DNA of 64,000 nt, from positions 233,605 to 297,604 of the forward strand of contig JAIOJV010000077.1 in NCBI GenBank assembly GCA_019911805.1, in the 5' to 3' direction. The notes under the pieces were generated by a model. It was not told where the DNA came from and did not search any database. It worked only from the letters and a program-made list of their open reading frames with translations. How positions within the stretch are numbered: the first letter of the stretch is position 1; every line of letters starts with the position of its first letter. This DNA is from Gammaproteobacteria bacterium (lineage in GTDB: Bacteria; Pseudomonadota; Gammaproteobacteria; Thiohalobacterales; Thiohalobacteraceae). Below are positions 36,403 through 46,400 of the stretch, one piece after another. A program made the position numbers and the translations under genes.

Positions 36403-37401
36403 ATGGATATCGTGACCCAGGGCCTGCTCGGAGCGGTCGCCGCACAAAGCGGCGGCGATCGCCGCGACGTGCGCATCGCCGCGTTCGGCGGGGCCGCCGC
36501 CGCCATGCTCGCCGATGCCGACGTGCTGATACGCAGTGACACTGATCCACTGCTGGTGCTTGAATATCATCGCCATTTCAGTCACGCACTGGCCTTCATC
36601 CCGATCGGCGCACTGATCGCCTCCGTACTGTTGTGGCCGCTGTTGCGTGGGCGCCTGACGTGGCGTCGCATCTACTGGTTTGCCTTGCTCGGCTACGCCA
36701 CGGCGGGTGTGCTCGACGCGTGCACGAGCTATGGCACCCGCCTGTTGTGGCCGTTCAGCGACGCATCGATTTCCTGGAGTATCGTTGCGGTGGTCGACCC
36801 GCTGTTCAGCGCCATCCTGATCGCCTCACTGATCATCGCGTGGCGAACGCGCAACCGCCACTGGGCACGGCTGGGCGTCGTCATGGCCATCGCCTACCTC
36901 GGGTTCGGTGCGATTCAGCACCAACGCGCACTCGGGGCCGCAGAAATGCTGGCATCTCAGCGTGGTCAGGCCCCCGAGCGCGTGCTGGTCAAACCCACCA
37001 TGGGCAATGTCCTGCTGTGGCGCGCGCTCGCGATCAGTGGCACCACCGCCCATATCGACGCCGTGCGTGTGAGTGTGTCGGGTGACACCCGCGTGTACGC
37101 TGGTACCACCGCGCAGCTGGTCGTTCCCGAAACATGGGCGGATCTCCCGCACGACTCCCATGCCTACCGCGAGCTCCAGCGTTTCCACGGCTACTCGGAC
37201 CATCTGTTGGTCGTCCATCCGCACGACCCGAACTACATCGGTGACCTGCGCTACGCCATGCTCCCCACCGGGATTGCACCACTGTGGGGCATAGAGCTTG
37301 ACCCCTCGCGACCGGACGAACCGATCCGGTTCGCGACCCGACGGGAACTGACGCCCGCCATGCGGAGTCGTTTCGTGGACATGTTGCTGGGTCGTGACTA
37401 G
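36403..37401 (+). CDS. YdjM-type membrane-bound metal-dependent hydrolase
   Basis: A 332-residue protein starting at MDIVTQGLLGAV (ATG at 36403); the upstream codons lie in the repeat and were rejected. Residues about 1-165 carry YdjM-family motifs, including DADVLIRSDTDPLLVLEYHRHFSHAL, with the conserved D and H residues, and several hydrophobic helices. Residues about 190-332 are a soluble domain specific to the longer members. The family is annotated as inner-membrane metal-dependent hydrolases; E. coli YdjM is LexA-regulated, but the substrate is unknown. The ribosome site is weak because the repeat occupies the leader. Confidence 0.87.
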   Translation: MDIVTQGLLGAVAAQSGGDRRDVRIAAFGGAAAAMLADADVLIRSDTDPLLVLEYHRHFSHALAFIPIGALIASVLLWPLLRGRLTWRRIYWFALLGYATAGVLDACTSYGTRLLWPFSDASISWSIVAVVDPLFSAILIASLIIAWRTRNRHWARLGVVMAIAYLGFGAIQHQRALGAAEMLASQRGQAPERVLVKPTMGNVLLWRALAISGTTAHIDAVRVSVSGDTRVYAGTTAQLVVPETWADLPHDSHAYRELQRFHGYSDHLLVVHPHDPNYIGDLRYAMLPTGIAPLWGIELDPSRPDEPIRFATRRELTPAMRSRFVDMLLGRD

Positions 37402-37487
37402 GAGCCTGTCGGACCGGGACTGATCTGCTGCGCCAGCGGGAGGGCCGTTCGTGCAGACGGCCCGCGCCAATGAACAGGACGTGGGTC

Positions 37488-38582
37488 TCAGGTGGATTCG
37501 AACAGATCCGACTGGGTGCACATGTCGTCCTGGTCGATGAAGCCGGACAGACCGACGCCGACCAGGCGGTAACGCGTGGTCGGCGGCAGATCGACCCGCT
37601 GGCGTAATTCACAGGCGATGTCGGTCAATGCCGCCAGGGTCGTCGGTTGTGACGCGGGCGTCAGGCTGCGGGTAAGCAGGCGGAAGTCGCCGGTCTTGAG
37701 CTTCAACACGACGGTGCGGGCGATGCGGGTCGGGTACCGCGAACGCTCATGCTGGTAACGGGCCCAGGACTTTTCGGCGAGGCGGCGGATGTGGGGCTCC
37801 AGCTCGGTCAGCAACAGGTCGTGCTCGAAGGTGTCCTCCGCGGAGATCTGCACGGCCGGGCGCTCCGGGCGTACCGGCTGGTCGTCGATGCCCAGCGACA
37901 GCTCGTGCAGGCGCCGGCCCCAGCGGCCGAAACGCCGCTCCAGCTCGCCCACCGGCAGCAGGCGCAACTGGCCGACGGTGGTGATGTCCAGTTCGGCCAG
38001 CTTACCCTGCATCACCTTACCCACGCCCGGCAGGCGGCCGACCGGCAGCGGGGTCAGGAATACCTCGACCTGGCGCGGCCGGAGCACGCAGATGCCGTCG
38101 GGCTTGTTCCAGTCCGATGCGATCTTGGCGAGGAACTTGTTGGGGGCCACGCCGGCGGAGGCGGTCAACCCGGTTTCCTCGCGGATCGCGGTGCGGATCG
38201 CCTCCGCCGTGGCGGTGGCCGAGGGCAGACCACTGCGGTTGGCAGTGACATCCAGATAGGCCTCGTCCAGCGACAGTGGCTCGACCAGGTCGGTGTGGCG
38301 GGCAAAGATGGCGCGGACCTGGCGCGATACCGCCTGGTAGCGGCCGAAATCCGGTGGCACGAAGATCGCCTGCGGACACAATCGTTCCGCGTGCACCGCC
38401 GGCATAGCCGAGCGTATGCCGAATACCCGCGCCTCGTAGCTGGCCGCGCAGACCACCGAACGGGCGCCGCGCCAGGCGACCACCACCGGCTTGCCCCGCA
38501 ACTCCGGATCGTCGCGCTGCTCGACCGACGCGTAGAACGCATCCATGTCGATGTGCAGGATCTTGCGGAGGGGCGGCGGCAT
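37488..38582 (-). CDS. dinB: DNA polymerase IV (Y-family translesion polymerase)
   Basis: A 364-residue protein starting at MPPPLRKILHIDMDAFYASVEQ; an open frame extends upstream to 38759 but has no family support. The catalytic carboxylates are in HIDMDAFYASVE and SLDEAYLDVT. A helix-hairpin-helix region (LPGVGKVMQGKLAELDI) and a little-finger domain follow. The C-terminal QSDLFEST carries a sliding-clamp-binding motif of the QxxLF kind. It performs error-prone bypass of damaged DNA and is usually SOS-induced; no LexA box was identified upstream. It is convergent with the YdjM-like gene. Confidence 0.96.
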   Translation of the reverse strand: MPPPLRKILHIDMDAFYASVEQRDDPELRGKPVVVAWRGARSVVCAASYEARVFGIRSAMPAVHAERLCPQAIFVPPDFGRYQAVSRQVRAIFARHTDLVEPLSLDEAYLDVTANRSGLPSATATAEAIRTAIREETGLTASAGVAPNKFLAKIASDWNKPDGICVLRPRQVEVFLTPLPVGRLPGVGKVMQGKLAELDITTVGQLRLLPVGELERRFGRWGRRLHELSLGIDDQPVRPERPAVQISAEDTFEHDLLLTELEPHIRRLAEKSWARYQHERSRYPTRIARTVVLKLKTGDFRLLTRSLTPASQPTTLAALTDIACELRQRVDLPPTTRYRLVGVGLSGFIDQDDMCTQSDLFEST

Positions 38583-38776
38583 GGTGTTCCGGATAGTTCC
38601 CGCGCTGGGGCGATGGACCGGCTGGCTGGGTGAAAAACGGGGATGTCCGCCTGTCATTCGCAGGTATCCAGGCAAGGCCCGTGTCATTGCTCTTGCAGCC
38701 GGCGATCCTGCTGAACACACCGGCTGACCGTCGGACTTGGAATATTCAAGTGGCAGCACATGCTGGCAGGATAGTA

Positions 38777-38842
38777 GCCGAGGCGGATCTGACCTGCCAG
38801 TGCGAGAAGCTCTACGCCCTCGTGCCGCTGGTGATCGCCTGA
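38777..38842 (+). pseudogene. Fragment of a small TSUP-associated membrane protein gene
   Basis: Twenty-one codons and a stop read AEADLTCQCEKLYALVPLVIA. They match AEATRQGEKLYALVPLVIA of the intact small membrane protein at 41899-42141, with long near-identical DNA (about 37 bases with one mismatch). The fragment is on the opposite strand and ends with TGA where the intact gene continues. It is the remnant of a second copy or of a duplication across the sulfur cluster. Confidence 0.75.
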
Positions 38843-38851
38843 TTACAGGGT

Positions 38852-39601
38852 TCAGCCCGGGACGCTATCCGCAGCATCGTCGCAGTACTGCATTAGATCC
38901 TCGGGGATACCCTCCGGGCAGACGCCGCACTGGCGGTTGCCGGGCACGGCGAAGTCAATGAATTTCGGGTATGCCAGCTTGAGCTGACCCATGATCTCGA
39001 CGAATTCCTCGAGGGTTTTTCCGCCGCCGCAATAGGGATTGCGGGTCATTTCCTGGCCGATATTGGACACCCGCCGACCATCATAATCGTGGGCCGGATA
39101 GACCAACGTATCGTCGGGCAGGGTAAAGAGTTTGTCCGTGATCGAGTGGTACAGCGCCTCGCTATCGCCGTTCTGGAAGTCGGTACGGCCGCAGGCGTCG
39201 ATCAGCAGGGCGTCGCCGGTGAACACGCGGCCATCCAGCAGGTACGCGAAGTGGTTGTCGGTGTGGCCGGGGGTGTGCAGCGGCTCCAGCGCGATGCTCC
39301 CGAAGGTGAACGGTGTACCTTCTTCGATGGGGGTATCGGTGCATGGCAGCCGGTCCAGTGCCGGGTTGGCGATGCGGCTGCCGGTCTCACGCTTGAGTCG
39401 GGCCGCCGCGGTCAGATGGTCGGCGTGGATGTGCGTATCCAGGGTATAGGCGAGCTTGAGGTTCAGCGCGCTGAGCTCGGCCAGGTCGCGCTGCCAGGCA
39501 GGCAGTACCGGATCGATCAGAATGGCCTGTCCGGTCTCCTTGCAGCCGAGCAGATAGGTATACGTACTCGAGATCGGTTCAAAAAGCTGTTTGAAGAGCA
39601 T
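38852..39601 (-). CDS. ETHE1-like persulfide dioxygenase (MBL fold)
   Basis: A 249-residue metallo-beta-lactamase-fold protein with a GGGAGA ribosome site. Iron-site motifs are TLDTHIHADHLTAAARL and HTPGHTDNHFAYLL, with GDALLIDACGRTDFQNGD and YPAHDYDGRRVSNI, all typical of ETHE1-type enzymes. The reaction oxidises glutathione persulfide to sulfite with O2. The C-terminal CGVCPEGIPEDLMQYC adds a cysteine pair. It lies close to a TSUP anion exporter on the same strand (318 bp gap), giving a plausible sulfide-detoxification pair in which the dioxygenase makes sulfite and the transporter removes it. Confidence 0.92.
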   Translation of the reverse strand: MLFKQLFEPISSTYTYLLGCKETGQAILIDPVLPAWQRDLAELSALNLKLAYTLDTHIHADHLTAAARLKRETGSRIANPALDRLPCTDTPIEEGTPFTFGSIALEPLHTPGHTDNHFAYLLDGRVFTGDALLIDACGRTDFQNGDSEALYHSITDKLFTLPDDTLVYPAHDYDGRRVSNIGQEMTRNPYCGGGKTLEEFVEIMGQLKLAYPKFIDFAVPGNRQCGVCPEGIPEDLMQYCDDAADSVPG

Positions 39602-39650
39602 GCTCGATTCTCCCGTTGTTCTAGCCGACCATCATCGTCTGGCCGTGAAA

Positions 39651-39685
39651 AAAATGGCCACGGAATCCACGGAACGACACGGACA
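39651..39685. repeat. Single CCACGGAA-type repeat arm
   Basis: TGGCCACGGAATCCACGG and ACACGGACAAGATCAT match the arms of the MITE-like elements at 4128 and 48383 and the solo copy near 49698. No inverted partner lies nearby. The 39602-39918 gap holds nothing else recognisable. Confidence 0.65.
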
Positions 39686-39918
39686 AGATCATCTGCTGCA
39701 CACACCAGCGCTCTGCACCTGCCAAGTGGTGATTGATCGAGTCCTTGCGCAGACGGCCGTCGATCTGACTGTCGCACTCATGGCTGAGTATAGGTGAGAG
39801 CCGAAACCGGCGGGTGATTCCAGATCGGGAGCAGGGTCGGCTGTTGGATTTCAGCCGGCAGAGTCAACGGGAGCAGCGGTTGCAGACGAGTCGGTGCCGG
39901 CCAGCACCGGCCCGCGCA

Positions 39919-41886
39919 TCACGTCCCCTTGACCACCAGCACCGCACAGGGTGTTTCGCTGAGGATACGCTCGGATGTGCTGCCCAGCAGCACCCGTTCC
40001 AAGGCACTGCGGCCGTGGCTGCCGGTGACGATCAGGTCGGCGTTGCGGTCGCGCGCCACGTCCACGATCACGCTGGCGGGCTGACCCTCCAGGAGCAGGC
40101 CTTCGGCGCGCACATCCTTCGATGTCATATGGGCGACAGCCAGATCGATGGCCGTCTGCGCCTCCGCACGGCGTTCCGGCCCGTGGCTCGGTGTCGTCAC
40201 CGAGACGACCGTGACCCGGGCGTCGCAGAGCCGTGCCAGTCTGGTTGCAGTCACCGCGGCAGTCTCGGCAAAGCGTGAGCCGTCGGTGCCGACCACGATG
40301 TGGCGGCCTTCGATATGGGCGGTACGGGGTACCACCAGCACGTTGGTGCGTGCGAGTCCGATCACGTGCGCGGTGGCATGGCCGAGCATCATGCGCGCCA
40401 GGCCGCGGCGGCCGCGGCGGCCCATGATGATGAGGTCCGCCTTGGTGCGTTCGGCGAGATCGACGATCTCCTGCTGCACGTTCTGACCGTGGATCAGGTG
40501 TGTCTCACAGCTGATGCCGGCCTCGGTCGCCTGCGCCTGCACCTGCTCCAGGTGGCCCTGGCCCGCCTCCAGTTCCTGTTTGAGGATAGTCTCACCCAGG
40601 CCTTCGTGTTCGACGCCGGTGGCAACCAGGGACATCACATGCAGCTCAGCACCGCACTTGCGCGCCATGGAGATGGCCTCGCGTACCGCCGCGGCGCTGA
40701 ACTCCGAGCCGTCACTGGCGACGACGAAGCGCTCGAAGCGCCCCAGCGGCGAAAGTTGCGTGCCCGCCAGCGCGGCCTCCGGTGCAGTCTCGGCGAGTGG
40801 TACGGCAACGGCCGCTTCGGTCGCGGCCGCAGCCGCGACCACCAGGCGGTGCTCGCGCATCCCTTTATACAACGCCACCAGAATCGTCACGGCACCGAAC
40901 AGCAACGCGAACGTGAGCGTGCCTTGTCCGATCCGATCGAGCACGCCGACGGTTCCCTGGTTCAAGCCCTCCAGATAGCCCAGCTCGACGAGATAACCGG
41001 GGATGTAGAAGAAGCGGCTCACCAGCACCAGCAGCATGATCGTCGCCATCACGAACTTCACCACATGGTCCTTGACATAGGTGGTGCCGATGGCGCCGAT
41101 CTGAATACCGAACAGCGAGCCGGCCAGGATGATCATGGACAGGCGGATGTCGACGAAGCCATCCAGCGCGTAGAAGAAGCTGCCGCCCAGACCCATGACG
41201 AAGGCCACGACCAGCTCGGTGGCGCTCGCCATCAACGCCGGCAGACCGAGCACGTACATCATGGCCGGTACGCCGATGAAGCCGCCCACCGCGATGGTCG
41301 CCGCCAGCAGGCCGGTGGCGAAGCCCAGCGGCGCGATCACCAGGAACGAGATCCTGGCGTCGATGCTCTTGAAATGGATCATCGTGCCCGGGATGCGCAG
41401 CTCGCGTACCCAGCGGACCAGCGGGGTGAGCGGTCTGGGGCCTTCCTCGACGGTCGTCTCGCCGCGCTTCTCGCGCAGACTGTCGCGCAGCACGATGGTG
41501 CCGACGATGCCCAGCACGACGACGAACACGAACGACACGTACAGGTTCGTGCCGGTGGCGCCGAAGGCGTCGCGGATGGCCACCATGACATTCTTGCCGA
41601 ACAGCACCCCGGCCTCGGCGAACAGCCCCATCACGATACCCAGCTTGATGTCCACCTGGCCATAGAGATTGCGTTTGTAGGCGCCCACCAGGGACTTCGG
41701 AAACTTGTGGGCCATGTTGCTGGCCACGGCGACCACGCCCGGAACACCGAGGCTCATCATCGCCGGGGTGAGTACGAAGGCGCCCCCGGAACCGATGAAG
41801 CCGCTGACCATGCCGCCGACGAAGCCGACCAGGAACAGCACCACGACCGTGGTGAGGTTCAGTTCGATGAAGGAGATACTTTCCAT
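39919..41886 (-). CDS. TSUP sulfite/sulfonate exporter fused to two universal stress domains
   Basis: A 655-residue fusion. Residues about 1-365 are a TauE/SafE-type TSUP permease with repeated glycine-rich motifs (FVGGMVSGFIGSGGAFVLTP and ATGLLAATIAVGGFIGVPA) and about eight to ten helices. Two universal stress protein domains follow, at about 385-525 (VVASDGSEFSAAAVREA, then IIMGRRGRRGLARMMLGHAT) and 530-655 (IVVGTDGSRFAETAAVTA, then IVTGSHGRSALERVLLGSTS). Both USP domains retain the G-2x-G-9x-G(S/T) nucleotide-binding pattern of ATP-binding USPs. TSUP proteins export sulfite or similar anions; the USP tail suggests energy-state control. A small membrane protein is encoded 12 bp upstream. 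Confidence 0.93.
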   Translation of the reverse strand: MESISFIELNLTTVVVLFLVGFVGGMVSGFIGSGGAFVLTPAMMSLGVPGVVAVASNMAHKFPKSLVGAYKRNLYGQVDIKLGIVMGLFAEAGVLFGKNVMVAIRDAFGATGTNLYVSFVFVVVLGIVGTIVLRDSLREKRGETTVEEGPRPLTPLVRWVRELRIPGTMIHFKSIDARISFLVIAPLGFATGLLAATIAVGGFIGVPAMMYVLGLPALMASATELVVAFVMGLGGSFFYALDGFVDIRLSMIILAGSLFGIQIGAIGTTYVKDHVVKFVMATIMLLVLVSRFFYIPGYLVELGYLEGLNQGTVGVLDRIGQGTLTFALLFGAVTILVALYKGMREHRLVVAAAAATEAAVAVPLAETAPEAALAGTQLSPLGRFERFVVASDGSEFSAAAVREAISMARKCGAELHVMSLVATGVEHEGLGETILKQELEAGQGHLEQVQAQATEAGISCETHLIHGQNVQQEIVDLAERTKADLIIMGRRGRRGLARMMLGHATAHVIGLARTNVLVVPRTAHIEGRHIVVGTDGSRFAETAAVTATRLARLCDARVTVVSVTTPSHGPERRAEAQTAIDLAVAHMTSKDVRAEGLLLEGQPASVIVDVARDRNADLIVTGSHGRSALERVLLGSTSERILSETPCAVLVVKGT

Positions 41887-41898
41887 GGATGGGTTTCG

Positions 41899-42141
41899 TT
41901 ATTTTTTGGCGCGCAGGCCCAGCAGGTCCCAGAAGTAGCCCGTGAAGGCGCCGTGTACCAGCGAGAACACCATGGCGATCACCAGCGGCACGAGGGCATA
42001 GAGCTTCTCGCCCTGGCGGGTGGCCTCGGCCAGCTCCGGCAGCTTGGCGGAGAACAGGAACAGCAACAGGTACAGGCCGGCGCTGGCTGCCCCCAGGATC
42101 AGGGTGACCACCAGCGCCCGCCGGGAGCCGCGCGTGTGCAT
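41899..42141 (-). CDS. Small two-helix membrane protein upstream of the TSUP exporter
   Basis: An 80-residue protein starting at MHTRGSRRAL (ATG at 42141); the longer frame up to 42216 was rejected. Two hydrophobic helices (about 10-32 and 48-72) are joined by a charged loop, and the C-terminus is LLGLRAKK. It is 12 bp from the TSUP-USP gene, so the two are probably translated from one mRNA. I do not recognise a named family. A partial copy sits at 38777-38842, on the other side of the sulfur cluster. Confidence 0.75.
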   Translation of the reverse strand: MHTRGSRRALVVTLILGAASAGLYLLLFLFSAKLPELAEATRQGEKLYALVPLVIAMVFSLVHGAFTGYFWDLLGLRAKK

Positions 42142-42276
42142 CGGACCAGTCCTCGCAGTAGGTTGAAAAGACAGGAGATGAGCCACTTTACCAACGAACG
42201 GGCCGGAATAGAACAAAATTGTCTTGACGCCCCTATAACGAAATTTTGAGCTTTATTTGACGAATGTCCGGGGTTT

Positions 42277-42311
42277 GGGATTCGGGATTCGGGATTCGGG
42301 ATTCGGGATTC
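42277..42311. repeat. Five tandem GGGATTC heptamers
   Basis: Five exact copies of GGGATTC run from 42277 to 42311, followed by a GGGGGCC-rich stretch to about 42335. It lies in the 270-bp gap before the efflux operon, which otherwise holds only that operon's promoter region. Confidence 0.9.
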
Positions 42312-42411
42312 GGGGGCCGGGGGCCGGGGGGCCGCCCGTGGTTGTCAGGCAGGCCGAGGTGGGAATCCATGGTACGGACTTCGGCGGAATTCCCTTACCA
42401 TAGGCACAACT

Positions 42412-43491
42412 ATGACAACACGCCGGTACCGCCGGGGAACCACCACCATGCCTTTCGCCGTCCTCCTGACGCTCATCGCTATGGCGCTGAGCGGGTGTTC
42501 GAAGACCGAGGAGCCGCCGCTTGCCGCCGCGGCCCCGCCCTGGGTCCGCACGGTCGCGGTGCGCAGTGACGGCCCGCCGCAGCTCGGACTGACGGGCCGC
42601 GTGCGGGCCCGCTTCGAAACCCCGGTGGCGTTTCAGGTGGATGGCCGTATCGCGGTGCGCCATGTCGATGCCGGCCAGACGGTCGCGGCCGGACAGGTGC
42701 TGTTCGAGCTGGACCCCAAGGACTTGCACGAATCCTTGAACGCCGCCGCGGCCGCGCGCGCGGCCGCCGCGGCCGAAGTGAAGACCGCACAGGACGAACT
42801 CGAACGCCACCGGGACCTGCTGCAGAAGGGGTTTATCGGCCAGCAGGCCTATGATCGTGCCGTCCTGGCGGAACGCACCGCGCGTGCCCGGCTCACGGCG
42901 GCGGAGGCCGATCTCGAACGCGCGCGCAATGGACTCGGCTATGCCGTGTTGCGTACCGACCGTGCGGGTGTGCTCGTCGAGGTACAGGGCGAGGCCGGGC
43001 AGGTGGTCGAGAGCGGCCAGACCCTGGCGCTCCTCGCGGTCGAGGGCATGCGTGAGATCGAGGTGGCGCTGCCCGACGGCGCCGCACCGCAGCGGGGGCA
43101 GGCGATCGGTACCGATGGGACCCCCGTCGCGATCACGCTGCGTGAGGTGGCCGGTGCCGCCGACCCGGCCAGTCTGACTTGGCGGGCGCGCTACCAGCTC
43201 GAGCACGGCGCCAGCTTCGCCCTGGGCTCGGTGGTGCGCGTGACGCTGCAGGCGGCGGCACCGGCCGGGCCGATCTTCGCCGTGCCGATCGGGGCGCTCG
43301 ACGAACGCGCCGAGGGGCCACGCGTCTGGCGGGTGGTGGACGGCCGGGCGCAGCCGTTGCCGGTCACAGTCGTCTCCCTGGGGCAGGAGACGGCGCGCAT
43401 CAGCGCCGCGTTACCCACCGCGGCGCGCGTGGTGGCCTTCGGCACGCATCTGCTGACGCCGGATATGGCGGTACGGGAACAGGTTAGATGA
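42412..43491 (+). CDS. RND efflux periplasmic adaptor lipoprotein
   Basis: A 359-residue membrane-fusion protein. The signal peptide ends in a lipobox (ALSGC), so lipidation is predicted. A biotinyl-lipoyl-like half motif (FQVDGRIAVRHVDAGQTVAAGQVLFELDP) precedes an alanine-rich coiled-coil hairpin (about 105-165), the second lipoyl half (GLGYAVLRTDRAGVLVEVQGEAGQVVESGQTL) and a beta-barrel domain. It links an inner-membrane RND pump to an outer-membrane channel. The pump gene overlaps it by 4 bp (ATGA). No TolC-type gene follows, so a channel encoded elsewhere is likely used. Confidence 0.93.
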   Translation: MTTRRYRRGTTTMPFAVLLTLIAMALSGCSKTEEPPLAAAAPPWVRTVAVRSDGPPQLGLTGRVRARFETPVAFQVDGRIAVRHVDAGQTVAAGQVLFELDPKDLHESLNAAAAARAAAAAEVKTAQDELERHRDLLQKGFIGQQAYDRAVLAERTARARLTAAEADLERARNGLGYAVLRTDRAGVLVEVQGEAGQVVESGQTLALLAVEGMREIEVALPDGAAPQRGQAIGTDGTPVAITLREVAGAADPASLTWRARYQLEHGASFALGSVVRVTLQAAAPAGPIFAVPIGALDERAEGPRVWRVVDGRAQPLPVTVVSLGQETARISAALPTAARVVAFGTHLLTPDMAVREQVR

Positions 43492-46400
43492 GTTTCCCGA
43501 ACCTCTCCGCGCTCGCCGTGCGCGAGCGCGAGATCACGCTGTTCTTCCTGCTGGCGTCGATCTTCGCGGGCATCTATGCCTTCGCGACGCTGGGGCGCGC
43601 CGAGGATCCGGCCTTCACCGTGCGCGTGATGGTGGTGTCGGTGCTGTGGCCGGGCGCGACCGCCGAGCAGCTGCAGATGCAGGCCGTCGACCGTCTGGAG
43701 AAGCGTATCCAGGAGGTCGAGTACCTCTACCGTATCGAGACCACCGTGCGGCCCGGGCGCGCCGATCTGCAGGTCGAATTCCACGACTACACACCGAGCG
43801 AGAAGATCCCCGATCTGTTCTATGAGGTGCGCAAGCGCATGCTCGACGAGGCCCCGCAACTGCCGCAGGGCGTGGTCGGGCCCATCGTCAACGACGATTT
43901 CTCGGATGTCTACTTCACGCTGCTGGCGCTCTCCGCGCCGGGGCTGCCGCTGCGTGAGCTCACGCGCGAGGCGGAGGCGGTCCGTGACCGGCTGCAGCGT
44001 GTCGCGGGTGTGCACAAGGCGCTGCTGCTCGGTGAACGTCCGGAGCGCGTCTATCTCGAATTCGACACGACCCGGCTGCTGAATCTGGGTGTGTCGCCGC
44101 AGCAGATCTTCGCCGCCATCGATGCGCACAACCGCGTCCAGCCGGCGGGGCAGTTCGAGACACAGGGGCCGCGGCTGTATCTGCGGGTCGACGCGGATCT
44201 GTCCGACCCCGCCGCGCTGCGTGCGGTGCCGGTGCGCGTGGGCGAGCGTATCCTGCGGCTGGACGAACTCGCTGACGTGCGCCCGGGGTATGAAGATCCG
44301 CCTGCCTATCTGGTGCGCGCCCAGGGCGAGGATGCGCTGCTGCTCGGCGTCGTGATGCAGCGGGGCGAAAACGGCCTGGAGCTGGGCGAGCGCCTCGCCG
44401 GCTTTCTCGCGCAGGAGCGTGCGCAACTGCCGCTGGGCATGGCGCTCACGCAGCTCACCAATCAGGCCGATGCCATCGTCTGGGCCGTCGATCTGTTCCA
44501 GCTCAAGTTTCTGGCCGCCGTCGGCGTCGTGATGCTGGTGAGCTTCCTCGCCATCGGCCTGCGCGCCGGCCTGGTGGTGGGTATCGCCATCCCGGTGACG
44601 CTCGGCATCACCTTCCTGCTGATGGAGATCACCGGCATCGACCTCGATCGCGTGACGCTGGGTGCACTGATCATCGCACTCGGCCTGCTGGTCGACGATG
44701 CCATCATCGCCATCGAGATGATGCTGGTGAAGATGGAGGAGGGCTGGCAGCGCGCCCATGCCGCGGCGCACGCCTGGAACGTCACCGCCGCACCCATGCT
44801 GTTCGGTACGCTGGTCAGTGTGGCCGGCTTCGTGCCCATCGGCTTCGCCCAATCGGGTGTCGGTGAGTATGCCGGCAACATCTTCTGGGTGCTGGCCTAT
44901 GCGCTGCTGTCGTCGTGGCTGGTGGCGGTGGTGTTCACGCCGTACCTGGGTTATCGGCTGCTGCCGGAGATCCGTGCGGGCGAGGCGCTCCGGGCCGAGA
45001 TCGAACTGTATCAGACACCGCGTTACCGGCAGCTGCGCGCGCTCATCGGCGCCTGCGTGGTACACCGCACGTGGGTGGTCGCGGGTACCGTGGGCCTGCT
45101 GCTACTGTCCGTCGTCGGCATGGCCGGGCCGGTGCAGAAGCAGTTCTTTCCCACCTCCGACCGCACCGAGGTACTGGTGGGCGTGTCGCTGCCGCAGGGC
45201 AGCGCCATCGCCGGCACGGACGCGGTCGTGCGGCGCATCGAGGCGCTCCTGGCGCAGATGCCCGAGGTCAGGACGCTGTCGGCCTACGTCGGTGCCGGCG
45301 CGCCGCGCTTCTTCATCTCCGCCAATCCCGAGCTGCCGGACCCCGCATTCGCGAAGATCATCGCCGTAGCCCACGATGTGAGCGCGCGTGACACGGTCAT
45401 GGCCACGCTCCAGCGCCACATCGACGCCGGCGAGTTCCCGGAGGCGCGGATGCACGTCACCCAGCTGCTCTATGGCCCACCCGTGGTGTGGCCGTTGAGC
45501 TTTCGCATCCTCGGTCCCGACCCGGCCGAGTTGCGTCGTCTCGGCCATGCCGTGCGCGCGGTGATGGCGGCGAATCCCCACGCGGTGGAACCGCATCTGG
45601 AATGGGACGAGCGGGCGCCCGTGCTGCATCTGGCCATCGATACCGAACGGCTGCAGCGCATGGGACTCACGCCGCGTGGGGTCGCCGAGCAGCTGCAGTT
45701 CCTGCTCGACGGCGTCGCGGTCGCCGAGGTGCGGCAGGGTATCCGCGCGGTGCAGGTGCGCGCGCGCGGCCGGCACGACGTGACACCGGAGCAACTGGCG
45801 GGGCTGGAGATCAAGACGCCCGCGGGCCACAAGGTACCGGTCATCCACCTCGGTCGCATCGAGACGGTGTACGAGGATGTCGTGATCAAGCGCTACAACC
45901 GCGAGCCTTTTCTGGCGGTGAACGCGGAGGTGCGCGGCGCACAGCCGCCGGACGTGACCGAGGTCATCTGGCGCGATCTGGCGCAGATCCGCGCGACGCT
46001 GCCTGCGGGTTATCACATCGATATCGGTGGTACGGTGGAGGAGTCGGGCAAGGCCGATGCGTCGATTCAGAAGCTGCTGCCGGTGATGGTCGGCCTGATG
46101 CTCATCTTCGTAATGCTGCAGATGCGCAGCTTCTCCGGCACCTTCATGGTGATCGCGACCGCACCGCTGGGGCTGATCGGCGCCACCGTCGCGCTGCTGC
46201 TGTTCAATCAGCCGTTCGGTTTCGTCGCGCTGCTCGGTCTGATCGGCCTGGCGGGCATCCTGATGCGCAACACGCTGATCCTGACCCAGCAGGTCACCGA
46301 CAACCTGCGTGACGGCATGGCGGCGCAGAGCGCCGTGATCGAGGCCGCCGTGCGGCGTGCCCGGCCGGTGATGCTGACCGCAGTGGCGGCCGCGTTCGCC

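Noticed and set aside
37442..37463. GGGCCGT/ACGGCCC hairpin between the YdjM-like and dinB genes considered as a terminator
   Set aside because: The stem is only seven bases and there is no T run on either side. It may help convergent termination but cannot be supported.
40300..42249. 649-codon plus-strand frame opposite the TSUP-USP gene
   Set aside because: Rich in H, Q, E and R from antisense reading; TSUP and USP motifs are on the minus strand.
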